Shown here: positions 8,444 to 17,655 of the stretch, piece by piece
Position numbering within the stretch: the first letter of the stretch is position 1
Layout: each line of letters starts with the position of its first letter
DNA from: CAVVKW01 sp963761705
GTDB taxonomy: Bacteria > Verrucomicrobiota > Verrucomicrobiia > Chthoniobacterales > JAATET01
Direction of reading: 5' to 3'
Assembly: GCA_963761705.1 (NCBI GenBank)
Contig: CAVXHK010000004.1
Location: forward strand, 310,001-374,000
DNA length: 64,000 bases
Position numbers and translations under genes: made by a program
Notes under the pieces: generated by a model
What the model was told of the DNA's origin: nothing
The model's input: only the letters and a program-made list of their open reading frames with translations
The model's database searches: none

Positions 8444-8593
8444 ATGTCCGATGCGCCTGATTCCGAAGATCTGTTGATTCGCCGCCTACTGCTGGGTGGT
8501 GCGGTCGTTGCGGTCGTCGGCGCTTTGGTGACGGCGGTGGCCATTGCGCTTGCCGTGTCCACCGATTTCAATTTGATGAACTGGATGGAGTAG
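8444..8593 (+). CDS. Small single-pass membrane protein
   Basis: A possible 49-residue protein beginning MSDAPDSEDLLIRR, then one hydrophobic helix (LLLGGAVVAVVGALVTAVAIALAV), and ending DFNLMNWME. The acidic start, Arg pair and helix look like a genuine small membrane protein. It converges on the YihY gene and overlaps its last 26 bases. The frame is open back to 8366, but that segment is in a repeat-rich gap, so ATG 8444 is preferred. Function is unknown; a chance ORF remains possible. Confidence 0.45.
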   Translation: MSDAPDSEDLLIRRLLLGGAVVAVVGALVTAVAIALAVSTDFNLMNWME

Positions 8594-9458
8594 GGCAATT
8601 CCCCGCGACGGTGGCGCAGAGGCAGCCGCCGATGATGATGATCTGCCCGGAAATGTAGATCCAAAGAAGCAGCAGCATGATGCCGCTGATCGAGCCGTAG
8701 ATTTCGGAGTAGTTGATGAATTTCGGCAGGAGGTTCACGAACGCCACCTGCACGACTTGGAGGAGAACGCTGACGAGGAGCGCTGGCAGCCAAACCTGGG
8801 CGAAGCGCACTCTCAGTCGCCGACGGGGCGCCAGCCGGTAGAGCATGGCGAACGCGTAAAAGAGCACGATGGCGCTCACGAGGTAGCGCGACCAATCGAG
8901 GACGCTGAAGATGGCGGCGAGGTCAACGCCGGGAACCGTTACCGACAGGATGCTTTCGAGCGCGTGGACGATCTGGCGGATGGCTTGGATGAGCGCTGGA
9001 ACGATGATGCCCAGCACGAGCGAACTGCTGATAACGGCGATCATGACCAGGCTCTTCAGCGGCACCTGCCACCAAGGGATCGCCTCCATCTGCCAGGCGG
9101 CGTTCACGGCTCGAACCAGGGCTTGGAAGAAGCGGAGGGACGTCCAGATGAGGATGCTGATCGAGACGATGCTAACCCGTCCGCGGACACGCTCGAGGGT
9201 GTCGACGGAATTGAAAATGAGTAGGCGCTGGGCCTCGGTGACGGGGATGAAGGTCTCGAGCGCGCTCTGGATGTCGTCCCAATCGAAGAAGAACGAGCCG
9301 ATCGACAGGACGAGCGCCGCGAGTGGGACGGTTGAAAAGAGCGCGTAGTAGGCGAACGCGGCGGCGCGCTGCTCGCCGTTGATCGCGCCGTAAAGTTGGA
9401 GCGCGCGGACGAGGGATGCCAGCGGTCGCGGCATTCGGTCGACGAGCGGGGGCGACAT
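8568..9458 (-). CDS. YihY/BrkB-family inner-membrane protein
   Basis: A 296-residue polytopic protein of the YihY (formerly RNase BN/BrkB) family. Conserved blocks: AAFAYYALFSTVPL at residues 34-47, SISILIWTSLRFFQALVRAVNAAW near 100, and a C-terminal GSISGIMLLLLWIYISGQIIIIGG where the helix-rich end carries the typical L-W-x-Y motif. Six helices are expected. The molecular function of the family is unsettled; the old RNase BN label is wrong. The tail ends in a short Pro/Ser stretch. The gene is preceded by a HAD hydrolase in the same direction, ending eight bases before its start. Confidence 0.88.
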   Translation of the reverse strand: MSPPLVDRMPRPLASLVRALQLYGAINGEQRAAAFAYYALFSTVPLAALVLSIGSFFFDWDDIQSALETFIPVTEAQRLLIFNSVDTLERVRGRVSIVSISILIWTSLRFFQALVRAVNAAWQMEAIPWWQVPLKSLVMIAVISSSLVLGIIVPALIQAIRQIVHALESILSVTVPGVDLAAIFSVLDWSRYLVSAIVLFYAFAMLYRLAPRRRLRVRFAQVWLPALLVSVLLQVVQVAFVNLLPKFINYSEIYGSISGIMLLLLWIYISGQIIIIGGCLCATVAGNCPTPSSSSN

Positions 9459-9466
9459 CCGGTCAG

Positions 9467-10300
9467 TTATTTGACGGACTGAGCTCCGGGAGTGCTGAGT
9501 TGCGTGATGAGGTTGGGGAGCTCGGCGAGGGTGAGAATCGTGGCGGTCGGGGTCACGTCGGCGGTCTCTTCCGAACCGGGGACTTTGATCCAGACGCTCT
9601 GAATGCCGGCGTTGGTCGCTCCGGCGATGTCACGTTCGAGGCTATTTCCGATCATGACCGCTTCGCTGGCGGGCACGTCGAGTTCCGCGAGAAGCCGGTG
9701 GAAGATCGCGGGATCGGGTTTGCCAATGTCGTGTTCGCCGGAGATCGCGATGGCGTCGAAGAAGCCGCCCAGATTGCTGGTGGCGATCTTCTCGCGCTGC
9801 AGATCGGGGGCGCCGTTCGTGAGGAGGCCGAGGCGGTAGGGCTGCGCCAAACGAACGAGCACCTCCATCGCGTCGGGCATGAGTCGCGCGAGGCGGCGGC
9901 GGGTTTTTTCGTAAGAATCGGCGAGTTGTTCGGCAACGTCGGAGCCATCGAGCTGCTGGTCGCGGAGCGCGGCGTCGAAGACGTTGACGCGATAGACCTT
10001 CGCCCATTCGCGCAACGTCCGGAAGTCCGCGGTGTCCGTCGAAAATTCTCCCCAGAGGCATTCGAAGGGGGAAATGCCGATGCGTTTGCAGAACGGACGC
10101 ACGTCAGCCGCGTTCGCGAGCCGCGGTGCGTGCGTGAGAACGGAACGCTGAAAGTCCGCCGCGTTCGCGCCGAGTTGGGAGAAAGCGAGCGCCGCGGTCG
10201 CGGCGATGGCTTCCTTCGTGACGGCACCGTCGACGATAAGGGTGTCGTCGAGGTCGAAGAGGACGGCGCGGATGGGCATGCGTTTGGTGAAACAGACCAT
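9467..10300 (-). CDS. HAD-superfamily hydrolase (phosphatase-like)
   Basis: A roughly 277-residue cytoplasmic haloacid-dehalogenase-like hydrolase. Motif I is FDLDDTL near residue 15, with the nucleophile and acid/base Asp pair. Motif II is LLTNG near 145. Motif III plus IV read GKPDPAIFHRLL and MIGNSLERDIAGATNAG near 190-225. The cap sits between motifs I and II (subclass I), as in N-acylneuraminate-9-phosphatase and pyrimidine nucleotidase relatives. Substrate unknown. Two starts are possible: ATG 10300 has a GGAAA about eight bases upstream and was chosen; ATG 10279 gives the shorter MPIRAV form. Confidence 0.85.
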   Translation of the reverse strand: MVCFTKRMPIRAVLFDLDDTLIVDGAVTKEAIAATAALAFSQLGANAADFQRSVLTHAPRLANAADVRPFCKRIGISPFECLWGEFSTDTADFRTLREWAKVYRVNVFDAALRDQQLDGSDVAEQLADSYEKTRRRLARLMPDAMEVLVRLAQPYRLGLLTNGAPDLQREKIATSNLGGFFDAIAISGEHDIGKPDPAIFHRLLAELDVPASEAVMIGNSLERDIAGATNAGIQSVWIKVPGSEETADVTPTATILTLAELPNLITQLSTPGAQSVK

Positions 10301-10359
10301 CGGAGATTTTCCTAGGGAAAACGTCGCAATTTCCGCATTGCGTGGTTTATCGTCCCGGC

Positions 10360-10956
10360 ATGGTTGCTCTCGGTATACTCATTGGGCTGGTGGTGCTCGC
10401 AGCTCTGATCGGTTTGTTTTTCATTGGTCAATACAACGCGCTGGTCGGCCTGCGGAACCGCTTCAAGAATGCTTTCGCTCAGATCGACGTGCAGCTCAAG
10501 CGCCGCAACGATCTCATCCCGAACCTCGTCGAAACGGCCAAAGGCTACCTGGGACACGAACGCGAGACGCTTGAAGCGGTCACCGCAGCGCGCACGACGG
10601 CGATGAGCGCCGGGTCAAAGGCCGCGGCGAACCCCGGCGACCCTGGTGCCATGCGCGAATTGGCGGTAGCGGAGGGCGGGCTGAGTGGTGCTCTCGGTCG
10701 ATTAATGATGGTCTCGGAAGCTTATCCGGACCTCAAAGCCAACCAGAACATGATGGCGCTGCAGGAGGAACTCACGTCGACCGAGAACAAGGTCTCGTTC
10801 GCTCGGCAGTCCTACAACGACTCGGTCATGACCTACAACACGAAGCGCGAAGTCTTCCCGACCAACATCGTGGCCGGCATGTTCAACTTCGCTCCGGCGG
10901 AGCTTTTCAAAATCGAGGACCCGGCGGAACGCGAAGTGCCGAAGGTTTCGTTTTAG
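10360..10956 (+). CDS. LemA family protein
   Basis: A 198-residue protein with one N-terminal transmembrane helix (GILIGLVVLAALIGLFFI) and a long helical exterior or cytoplasmic domain. The LemA signature is clear: YNALVGLRNRFKNAF, then QIDVQLKRRNDLIPNLVETAKGY, then YPDLKAN and FPTNIVAGMF near the C-terminus. The family is widespread but of unresolved function. ATG 10360 is preferred over GTG 10342, which would only add six residues before the anchor. A PDZ protein gene follows after eight bases. Confidence 0.92.
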   Translation: MVALGILIGLVVLAALIGLFFIGQYNALVGLRNRFKNAFAQIDVQLKRRNDLIPNLVETAKGYLGHERETLEAVTAARTTAMSAGSKAAANPGDPGAMRELAVAEGGLSGALGRLMMVSEAYPDLKANQNMMALQEELTSTENKVSFARQSYNDSVMTYNTKREVFPTNIVAGMFNFAPAELFKIEDPAEREVPKVSF

Positions 10957-10964
10957 CGGGATTG

Positions 10965-11333
10965 ATGATTAAGCGCGGGCTTGGGATCGTTCTGGCGGGA
11001 GTCTGCATGGCGCTCTCGGTCCGGGCGGACGAGATGAGCGGCGTTGCTGCCGTGATCAAGATGAGCGACGACGTGCTCATCGTTGCGAACGTCCTGCCGG
11101 ACGGCCCGGCGGAAGCCGCAGGCCTGCAGGCGGGTGACGAAATCCTTTCGATCGACGGGACGGAAGTCGCCGGGGCGTCCTTGGAAGAAGCGGCGACGAT
11201 GCTGCGCGGTGAGCCGTTTTCAACGGTCGAGTTGCGGGTCCGGAGGGACGGAGGAGCCGTGGCGGTGACCTATCGCGTGATGCGGAAGACGTTCGCTGTG
11301 CCGGAACCGGTTGGGTTGCCGGAGTCGAACTAG
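10965..11333 (+). CDS. Secreted single-PDZ-domain protein
   Basis: A 122-residue protein with a signal peptide (KRGLGIVLAGVCMALSVRA) and one PDZ domain covering most of the remainder. Visible PDZ features are LPDGPAEAAGLQAGDEILSI near residues 45-64, DGTEVAG, and LRGEPFSTVELRVRR. No protease domain is present, so it would be a scaffold or peptide-binding periplasmic protein rather than an HtrA enzyme. It follows lemA closely and is likely co-transcribed. Start ATG 10965 is preceded immediately by a TTG that would add one residue. Confidence 0.8.
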   Translation: MIKRGLGIVLAGVCMALSVRADEMSGVAAVIKMSDDVLIVANVLPDGPAEAAGLQAGDEILSIDGTEVAGASLEEAATMLRGEPFSTVELRVRRDGGAVAVTYRVMRKTFAVPEPVGLPESN

Positions 11334-11391
11334 CGTTCGCTGGCTTTAGGAAGCCTCGCGAGGTGGCGACGGAACCCGCGACGTGGCGGTC

Positions 11392-11958
11392 CTACCGAAT
11401 CTTAGGGCGCTGCGCGCTTAGGCGTTCGCGGAGGGCGAACAACCCGATGGCGACTCCGGGGAGGGCGAGGACGGGCCAGAACGTCACCAGTGGGGACGAG
11501 GGGACTCGAGCCGTGATTCGGGCCGGGACGACAGCGTCGCCGCTGGCTGTCGTGACGTGGGTTACGAGTTCGTAGTCGCCCGTCGTGGGTAAAATGACGG
11601 TTGCGGCTTGGAGTAACTTGTTCTGCGCAGCTTGGTGGGTGGCGGGGATGCGGTCGCGATTGAACGAGGGGATGGTGCAGCAAGGCGAGAGCCAGGCTTT
11701 GGTTGGGGCGAGTGCTTCGGTCGGCTCGAATTTTTTGAGGGTGAAGGCAACGCGGGCGTCTGGGGTCGGTTCGTCGGTGAGCGCGTCCTGAACGAAAACG
11801 CTGAAGTCGACCGGTCCAGCCCGCACGACCGCCGGCTCGGCGAAGACGGTGATCCGGTGCGTTCCCACGATCTCGCTCGCGATGACCGCTCCACCGTCGG
11901 CGAAAGCCGCCGCGATGAGTGCGGGAAAGAACAGGAGAGCGGCAACGAGGGTTTTCAT
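11392..11958 (-). CDS. YtkA/FixH-like exported, membrane-anchored protein
   Basis: A 188-residue protein with a signal peptide (LVAALLFFPALIAAAFA), an extracytoplasmic beta-rich domain beginning IVGTHRITVFAEP, and a C-terminal helix (FWPVLALPGVAIGLFAL) followed by a basic tail. The domain has the look of YtkA/FixH-type proteins (AGPVDFSVFVQDALTDEPTPDARVAF), which accompany copper or cytochrome oxidase assembly. A CC pair (SPCCTIPS) lies near residue 110. Its start overlaps the stop of the CtaG-polyferredoxin gene (ATGA), supporting a joint role in redox-enzyme maturation. The family match is by pattern, not search. Confidence 0.6.
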   Translation of the reverse strand: MKTLVAALLFFPALIAAAFADGGAVIASEIVGTHRITVFAEPAVVRAGPVDFSVFVQDALTDEPTPDARVAFTLKKFEPTEALAPTKAWLSPCCTIPSFNRDRIPATHQAAQNKLLQAATVILPTTGDYELVTHVTTASGDAVVPARITARVPSSPLVTFWPVLALPGVAIGLFALRERLSAQRPKIR

Positions 11959-14120
11959 CCTGGTAGGATCATCCCTCGCATTTGCATGGGTTGAAAGACA
12001 ATCCAGATTCCGGCGAGGAAAAGCGCCGTGGCGATAACGGCCCATGGCAGAAACGCTCGCCATCGATGGTCGAGCCGGTAGAGGAGAAGCAGCGTCAGCA
12101 GGAAGCCTGCGTCGAGGAAGAGGAGCTCGAGGCCGAGCAATCCTTCCCAGGAGATGGCTGGTGCCGCGTTGCCGCCAGATCCGGCGAGGCGTTGGAAAAT
12201 GGGGATGAAGCTCAGGAGGCCCGTCACGAGATGAAACGTGAAGTGAGCCAGCCACATCCCGAATCCGACTGGGGCGAGTGCGACCGCAAAGCGGCTCAGA
12301 TTCTGACCGGCGATCTTGGCGGCGCTGAAGCTCAGGATCGCGGGGACAACGAGCACGGTCAGGGCCAGAAAGAGCGTGGTGAAAGCGACGTGGCCGAGGC
12401 CGGTCGAGACGGCAAACGCCTGGACGGGCGCGGTCATGGCGGCGGCGTTGGCGAACGCTCCGAAGGTGAGCACGAGGACGAGCCAAGCAAAGTCGGGTCG
12501 GTCTTCGTAGCGGCCAACGGATGATCGCGGGACGTCGCGGAGGAGATCGGCTCCGGGGACGCAGGGTTGGAGCGTTACGTTGTCGTGGGGGCAGGCGCTC
12601 ACGCAGTCGAGGCAGAAGGTGCAATCCACGTTGCCGGATTTACGGGGCTGGAAAAGATCGAGTTCGCAGCCGCGGTGCTCGGCGTTGCCCTTGATGCAGT
12701 CGAAGGTGCGGCATGCCTGGCAGACGGAGGGATTCGCGACGCGGACTTCGGTCGGCGAGGCGAGGGATTGGACGAAGTGAAATTGCCCGATGGGGCAGAC
12801 GTGTTTGCAGAAGCTCCCGTTGCGAAAGACGCTGTCCACGACGGTGGCCGCTCCGAAGTAACCGAGGACGAGAAGGGCGGTCCACCAAGGTTCGTTCCAA
12901 AGCCCAAAGGCTTCGTAACTCCAGAGGTAAAGCGCGATGAGCGCGACCGGCAGCCACTTACCCGGGAGCGGCCAGGGGCGGGACGATAGCGGGATGCGGA
13001 GCGCGGATTGGATTCGCTGGACGATGTCACGAAAGAGCGTGAACGGGCAGGCGTAGCAGAAGGCGTTGCCGACGAGCAGGAGCGCGATGACGCTGAGGCC
13101 GCGCCAATGCGTCCACGGCAGGACGCCCGCGGCGTTGAGCGCGGCAACGGGTGGGCCCGTGAGGCCGTCGACGATCACGAGGACAGCGAGCGCGAGGAGA
13201 AGGAATTGAATCGGGCGGCGGAGGTGGACGAGGGTGCGGGTGATCGAAAATCTCGGTCGGGTTGCCGGCTGATGAGCGGATCGAGTCGGTGACGGCGTGG
13301 TCCGTTTTCTGGGATTGAGGTAGGCGATCGCGATGATGGCAGCGGGGAGGATGAAGGCGATCGACCCGGGCACCCACATGATCGCGCCCGCGGCGGCTTG
13401 GTCGTCGAGGGCGCTGAGGCTCGAGATGCGCGGGGCGGTGGCGTAGGTCGGGTAGAGGACCTTGCCGTAGAACGAGATGAAGCCTGCGAGCGCGGTGTTT
13501 TGAAGGTCGGCGAGGAGGAGGTAGGGAATCATCGCCCAACGGGGCCAGACGGGTCGGCTGGGCCACGGTTCGACGACGGACCACCAGAAGAGGATGGCCG
13601 TGACGAGAAACGTCGCGTGCTCGATCTCGTGCCACGTCTGATTGCGCAGGGCGAGATCGTAGAGCGGTGGGAGGTGCCAGCCGACGTTCGACCCGATGAA
13701 GACGGTCCACGCGAAAGCGGGATGAACGAGCAGTCCGCCCAGTAGTTTGAGCGGACGCCAAGTCAGGAAGGGGCCGAGGGCTTCGACGCGGATGACGCGG
13801 GGAAGACCCAGGAGCGTGGGGAGGAAGGGATTGCCGAGGAGCAGGAGCGGCGGGGCGACCATGGTGAGCAGGAGGTGCTGCACCATGTGAATGCTGAGAA
13901 GAAAGCTCGCGAAGGCGTCGAGCGGTGAGCAGATCGCGACAAAAACGGTGAGGATCCCGGCGAGAAACGAGATGAGGTGACTCGGGGAGAAGCGAGCCGG
14001 AGCCTGATGTCGGAGGCGAAGCCAGCCGCGAACGTAGAGGGTCGCGGACAGCGCGAGAGCGAGGGCGACGGTTGGCGGGAAGGTCCAGGAGATGAGGGCG
14101 GCGTCGGCGTTCATCGGCAT
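11955..14120 (-). CDS. CtaG-like assembly domain fused to a membrane polyferredoxin
   Basis: A 721-residue, strongly hydrophobic protein with two recognisable halves. Residues about 15-270 match the CtaG (caa3 oxidase assembly) family: SPLDAFA, MVQHLLLTMVAPPLLLLG, GSNVGWHLPPLYD, HEIEHATFLVTAILFWW, DLQNTALAGF. Residues about 320-540 look like NapH/NosR-type membrane iron-sulfur proteins: CYACPFTLFRD, CKHVCPIGQFHF, CQACRTFDCIKG, and CTFCLDCVSACPHD, enough cysteines for two clusters plus CxxC pairs. Further helices end the protein. Start ATG 14120 has GAGG six bases upstream. The likely job is electron delivery or copper handling for a respiratory enzyme; none is encoded nearby. Confidence 0.78.
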   Translation of the reverse strand: MPMNADAALISWTFPPTVALALALSATLYVRGWLRLRHQAPARFSPSHLISFLAGILTVFVAICSPLDAFASFLLSIHMVQHLLLTMVAPPLLLLGNPFLPTLLGLPRVIRVEALGPFLTWRPLKLLGGLLVHPAFAWTVFIGSNVGWHLPPLYDLALRNQTWHEIEHATFLVTAILFWWSVVEPWPSRPVWPRWAMIPYLLLADLQNTALAGFISFYGKVLYPTYATAPRISSLSALDDQAAAGAIMWVPGSIAFILPAAIIAIAYLNPRKRTTPSPTRSAHQPATRPRFSITRTLVHLRRPIQFLLLALAVLVIVDGLTGPPVAALNAAGVLPWTHWRGLSVIALLLVGNAFCYACPFTLFRDIVQRIQSALRIPLSSRPWPLPGKWLPVALIALYLWSYEAFGLWNEPWWTALLVLGYFGAATVVDSVFRNGSFCKHVCPIGQFHFVQSLASPTEVRVANPSVCQACRTFDCIKGNAEHRGCELDLFQPRKSGNVDCTFCLDCVSACPHDNVTLQPCVPGADLLRDVPRSSVGRYEDRPDFAWLVLVLTFGAFANAAAMTAPVQAFAVSTGLGHVAFTTLFLALTVLVVPAILSFSAAKIAGQNLSRFAVALAPVGFGMWLAHFTFHLVTGLLSFIPIFQRLAGSGGNAAPAISWEGLLGLELLFLDAGFLLTLLLLYRLDHRWRAFLPWAVIATALFLAGIWIVFQPMQMRGMILPG

Positions 14121-14148
14121 GCTCGCCTCACGGAAGCGAGGCCACGGC

Positions 14149-14184
14149 AAAAGACAAGCGGCGGAGATTGCTCTCCGCCGCTTG
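14149..14184 (-). terminator. Rho-independent terminator candidate
   Basis: A perfect 13-bp stem (14155-14167 with 14172-14184) and a 4-base loop lie just after the TIGR04073-family gene on the minus strand. The stem is followed on that strand by TCTTTT. It would separate this gene from the CtaG fusion gene downstream, whose start is at 14120. Confidence 0.7.
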
Positions 14185-14207
14185 GCAAAATCGAAATGTC
14201 CGGTTGC

Positions 14208-14633
14208 TTAGAGCGAGGGGCTCTTCTGGTAGTTGCGGACGTAGTTGTAACGAGTCTCAAAGCCGAGTTCCGGCGGGAACTCCGCGTATCCGCAATGAAT
14301 CCACGGGATGTCGCTGCGGTAGGGTGGCTTGTAGGTTCCGCGGCTCGTTGGAAATGGAAAGAGGAGAGTCTCGTATACGCCGAAGCCGAGGCGGGCGACC
14401 GAGCGACCGACGCCGCGGACGATTCCGTAGCCGAAAGCGGCGCTGTTGCCCTCCGCGTAATTGACCGAGGCGAAGGACTCGGTGAGTTCCGTGTAGCCAA
14501 AAGCGATGTTGCTGATGCCACGTCCAAGCTTACGGGTCGGGCCGAATTCGGAAGAAGGTGGCGCCTGGATGTCCGCGAGGGCGATGGAGGCTCCGATCGT
14601 GAGTGCAATGGCGAAGAGGGCGGGAAACTTCAT
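14208..14633 (-). CDS. Exosortase-associated TIGR04073-family protein
   Basis: A 141-residue secreted protein with a signal peptide (FPALFAIALTIGASIALA). The family pattern is KLGRGISNIAFGYTEL near residues 35-50, then a GNSAAFGYG stretch, GIVRGVGRSVARLGFGVYE near 70-88, and LLFPFP. TIGR04073 proteins are associated with genomes encoding exosortase/PEP-CTERM systems in Verrucomicrobia and relatives; their role is unknown. No exosortase or PEP-CTERM tail occurs in this window. The gene stands alone, with a strong terminator after it and an inverted repeat (AAGCTT-GGGC-AAGCTT, 14662-14677) in its leader. Confidence 0.78.
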   Translation of the reverse strand: MKFPALFAIALTIGASIALADIQAPPSSEFGPTRKLGRGISNIAFGYTELTESFASVNYAEGNSAAFGYGIVRGVGRSVARLGFGVYETLLFPFPTSRGTYKPPYRSDIPWIHCGYAEFPPELGFETRYNYVRNYQKSPSL

Positions 14634-14693
14634 GAGATGGCTGCGTTTTAGGTTGCGGGGGGAAGCTTGGGCAAGCTTTTTTGCAAGGGATTT

Positions 14694-15629
14694 TTATTGA
14701 AGGAGCGTCCTGGCGTGGGCGGTTGCGGCACTCGCGAGACCGGTGAGGGCATAACCCCCTTCGAGGAGCGAGACGATCCGGCCACCGGCCACCTTCTCCG
14801 CGGTCTCGCGGACGGTGGTGGTGAGGTCGGCAAAGTCTTGATCGGTCAGGGTCAAACTCCCGAGCGGATCGCCTACCCGCGAGTCGAATCCGGCGGAGAT
14901 CAGGATCAGGTCCGGGCGGAAAGCTTCGACCGCCGGGAGGATGTCCCGCGCGAACATCCCGAGAATCTCCGTCCGTCCGGCGCCGCTTGGGACCGGGCGG
15001 TTGAGCGTGAGGCCGGCCCCGGGACCTTCGCCCGTCTCGTCGATGCCGCCAGTCCCGGGATACCAGGGACTCTGGTGAGTGCTCGCGAAGAGAACGCTGC
15101 CGTCGGCGTAAAAGATGTCCTGCGTGCCATTCCCGTGATGCACGTCCCAGTCCAGAATCGCAACGCGCTCAACCCCGTGAACGGCCTGAGCGTGGCGGGC
15201 GGCGACGGCAACGTTGTTGAAAATACAGAACCCCATCGCGCGGTCGGGCGTCGCGTGGTGGCCCGGTGGCCGGGTGGCGCAGAAGGCGGTCCGGCTGGTG
15301 CCGCGACACACTGCATCGACGGCCGCGATCGCGCCGCCTGCGGCAAGTCGGGCGACGTGGCCCGAGGCGGCGCAAACGCTCACGTCGCCGCCCGCGAGTT
15401 CGCTGGCACCGTCGGCGATCTCGCTGAGAACGGCCTCGATGTAAGCCGAATCGTGCGCCCGGGCCAACTCATCGAGGGTGGCTTCGCGGGTGGCGAGGCG
15501 GGTCACTGATCGAATCAGTCCGGCGGCTTGGAACGCGTCGCGGATGGCGTCGATGCGGGCGGGAGATTCTGGGTGGCCGGGGGCGGTGGCGTGGGCTTTG
15601 AAAGTGTCGTCGAGGAGGAGGGCAGGCAT
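14694..15629 (-). CDS. Histone deacetylase-family (AcuC/APAH-like) hydrolase
   Basis: A 311-residue arginase/deacetylase-fold enzyme predicted to remove acetyl groups from small amines or protein lysines using zinc. Key blocks: GHPESPARI near residue 18, RPPGHHATPDRAMGFC near 120 with the catalytic His pair, LDWDVHHGNGTQDIFY near 155 with zinc-binding Asp and His, ISAGFDSRVGDPLG near 240 with the second zinc Asp, and LEGGYAL near 290. All catalytic positions look intact. Bacterial members include acetoin utilisation protein AcuC and acetylpolyamine amidohydrolases; the substrate here is unknown. Confidence 0.9.
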   Translation of the reverse strand: MPALLLDDTFKAHATAPGHPESPARIDAIRDAFQAAGLIRSVTRLATREATLDELARAHDSAYIEAVLSEIADGASELAGGDVSVCAASGHVARLAAGGAIAAVDAVCRGTSRTAFCATRPPGHHATPDRAMGFCIFNNVAVAARHAQAVHGVERVAILDWDVHHGNGTQDIFYADGSVLFASTHQSPWYPGTGGIDETGEGPGAGLTLNRPVPSGAGRTEILGMFARDILPAVEAFRPDLILISAGFDSRVGDPLGSLTLTDQDFADLTTTVRETAEKVAGGRIVSLLEGGYALTGLASAATAHARTLLQ

Positions 15630-15647
15630 TTGCGCGGTGAATTGGGC

Positions 15648-17604
15648 TTAATCGGGGTAGCGGGACGGGGCGGTCGATTGGATGAAATCGACCCAGATGG
15701 GGAGGGCGAGGGTGGCGCCGTAGCCGCCCTTCATGATGGGCCGGGGGCGGTCGAAACCGACCCAGACACCGCAGGTGAGGCTCTGGATGTAGCCGATGAA
15801 CCAAGCGTCGCGGGAGTCGTCGGTGGTGCCGGTCTTTCCGGCGGCGCGGCGGCGAAGCCCGAGGCGGCGGGCGCTGGCACCAGTGCCACGGGTCATGACG
15901 TCGGCGAGAAGCGCGGAGGTCTCGGCGGCGGCCGGGGTGGTCAAAATTTTCAACTTCGCCTCCGTGGCTTTGAAAACCGTACGTCCGGTCGCGTTGGTCA
16001 CCTCGGCGATGATGAAGGGCTGGAGGCGCGTGCCGCCGGTTGGTAAGGCGGTGTAGGCGGCGGTAAGGTTTTTGAGGGTCGTCTCAAAGGCGCCGAGGCA
16101 GATGCTGGGGAAGGCGGGGACGCTCGCGGCGAGTCCGGCGTGAACGAACGTCTCGGCTACCGCGGGCAGCCCGGCCCGGAGGCCAACGCGGATGGTCGAA
16201 GTATTACGGGATCGCACGAGCGCGTCGGCGACGGAAATGTCGCTGCCGAATTTGCCATCGGAATTGCCCGGATCGTAGGGGCCGAGATCGCGGGGGATTT
16301 CGCCGGGAGAAAGGCGGGCGTCCGAAATGCGGTCGCGGGGCGTGAGGCCGCGTTCGAAAGCGGTGGCGAAAACGAAGGGTTTTACCGTCGATCCGGCCTG
16401 GCGCTCGGCCTGGAAAGCGCGGTTGAATTGGCTCTCACCGTAGTCGCGACCGCCGACGATCGCGCGGATGCCGCCGGTTCGGTTGTCGATGGCGATGAGG
16501 GCGGCTTGGAGGACGTCGCTCGGGTCGGTTTGATCCGTTTTGGGCGGATGCTGGTAGCCGGGGAGGCGCTCGATGGCACCCAGGCGGTCGGAGACGATGC
16601 GGGTGGCGGCTTTCTGGAGGGCGGGGTCGATGGTGGTGACGATGGTCAGCCCACCGGCGTCGAGTTGGTCGGGCGTCAGGACGAGGTCGAGTTCGCGCTG
16701 GACGGTCTCCATCGCCCAACCGAAGCGGACCGTGGAAGGCGGGCGGGGGGCGAATCGGACGGGGGCGGCTTTGGCGGACTCGGCTTCGGTGGCGGTGATG
16801 AGGCCGAGACCGCGCATGCTCTGGAGGACGAGATTGCGTTGGCGGGTGGCCGCGGTGAGGTCGTTGAAGGGAGACAGGCGGGTGGGGCTGCGGATCACGC
16901 CAGCAAGGAGGGCAGACTCTGCAAGGGTGAGGTCGGCGGCAGGCTTGCCGAAGTAAGCGCGGGCCGCGGTGTCGACGCCGTAGTAGCCGGAGCCGAAGTA
17001 AATGCGGTTCACGTAGGCGGCGAGGATCTCGTCCTTCGTGCAGCTCGGTCTCGATGCGGAATGCGAGGCCCGCCTCGATGATCTTCCGCTGAAAAGTGCG
17101 ACCTCCGAGCGGGAAGGCATTGCGGGCGAGTTGCTGCGTGATCGTCGAGCCTCCCTGGCGGATGCCGCCGAGGAGAAGGTTGCGAACGGCGGCTCGGGCG
17201 ATGCCGACGGGGTCGACGCCGTGGTGGGTGAAAAAGCGGTTGTCTTCGCGCGAGACCAAGGCGTCGATGAAGTCGGGCGCGATGCGGTGAAAGGGCGCGA
17301 CGAGCCGATTCTCCCCGGCGAGGCGGCTGTAGAATTTTCCATCTCGATCGAGGACGACGGATCGCTGCGGAAGGTCGTTGATTTTCCGCAAATCGAAGGT
17401 GAGGGCGTAGCAGTAGAGCGCGACCCCACCGAGACCCCAAATGACGACGAGGGCGACGGCGAGCTTGAGCCCGGTGACGAAGCGGGATCGTGGGCGTCGG
17501 CGGATGGGGGCCGCTTTTCGGGCTGCGGGTTTGCGCCTCGCAGCTTTCTTGGCGGGCTGCGAACGGGCGCGTTGCGGGCGTTTGGAAGGGGACTTTCGCG
17601 GCAC
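15648..17604 (-). CDS. Class A penicillin-binding protein (PBP1A type), frame interrupted once
   Basis: Bifunctional peptidoglycan glycosyltransferase/transpeptidase. From GTG 17604: a Lys/Arg-rich cytoplasmic tail of about 40 residues, one transmembrane helix, then the glycosyltransferase motifs EDNRFFTHHGVD and GGSTITQQLARN. After ETEL the frame breaks and continues in another frame with KDEILAAYVNRIYFG, then the transpeptidase motifs STVK (active Ser), SRN and KTGTT. One extra C at 17040 accounts for the break, since removing it restores ELTKDEIL, the exact wording found in the second PBP of this window. Everything else is intact, so a consensus error is likelier than loss of the gene, but a true frameshift is not excluded. 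Confidence 0.85.
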
Positions 17605-17655
17605 AGGACGCTTGCGAAGCTACGGAGAGACTCGCATAAAGAAAAGTCGCGCGTT

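Noticed and set aside
14662..14677. AAGCTT-GGGC-AAGCTT hairpin followed by T run as a terminator
   Set aside because: The T tract follows only on the plus strand, where no gene is transcribed toward it; on the minus strand it lies in the leader of the TIGR04073 gene.
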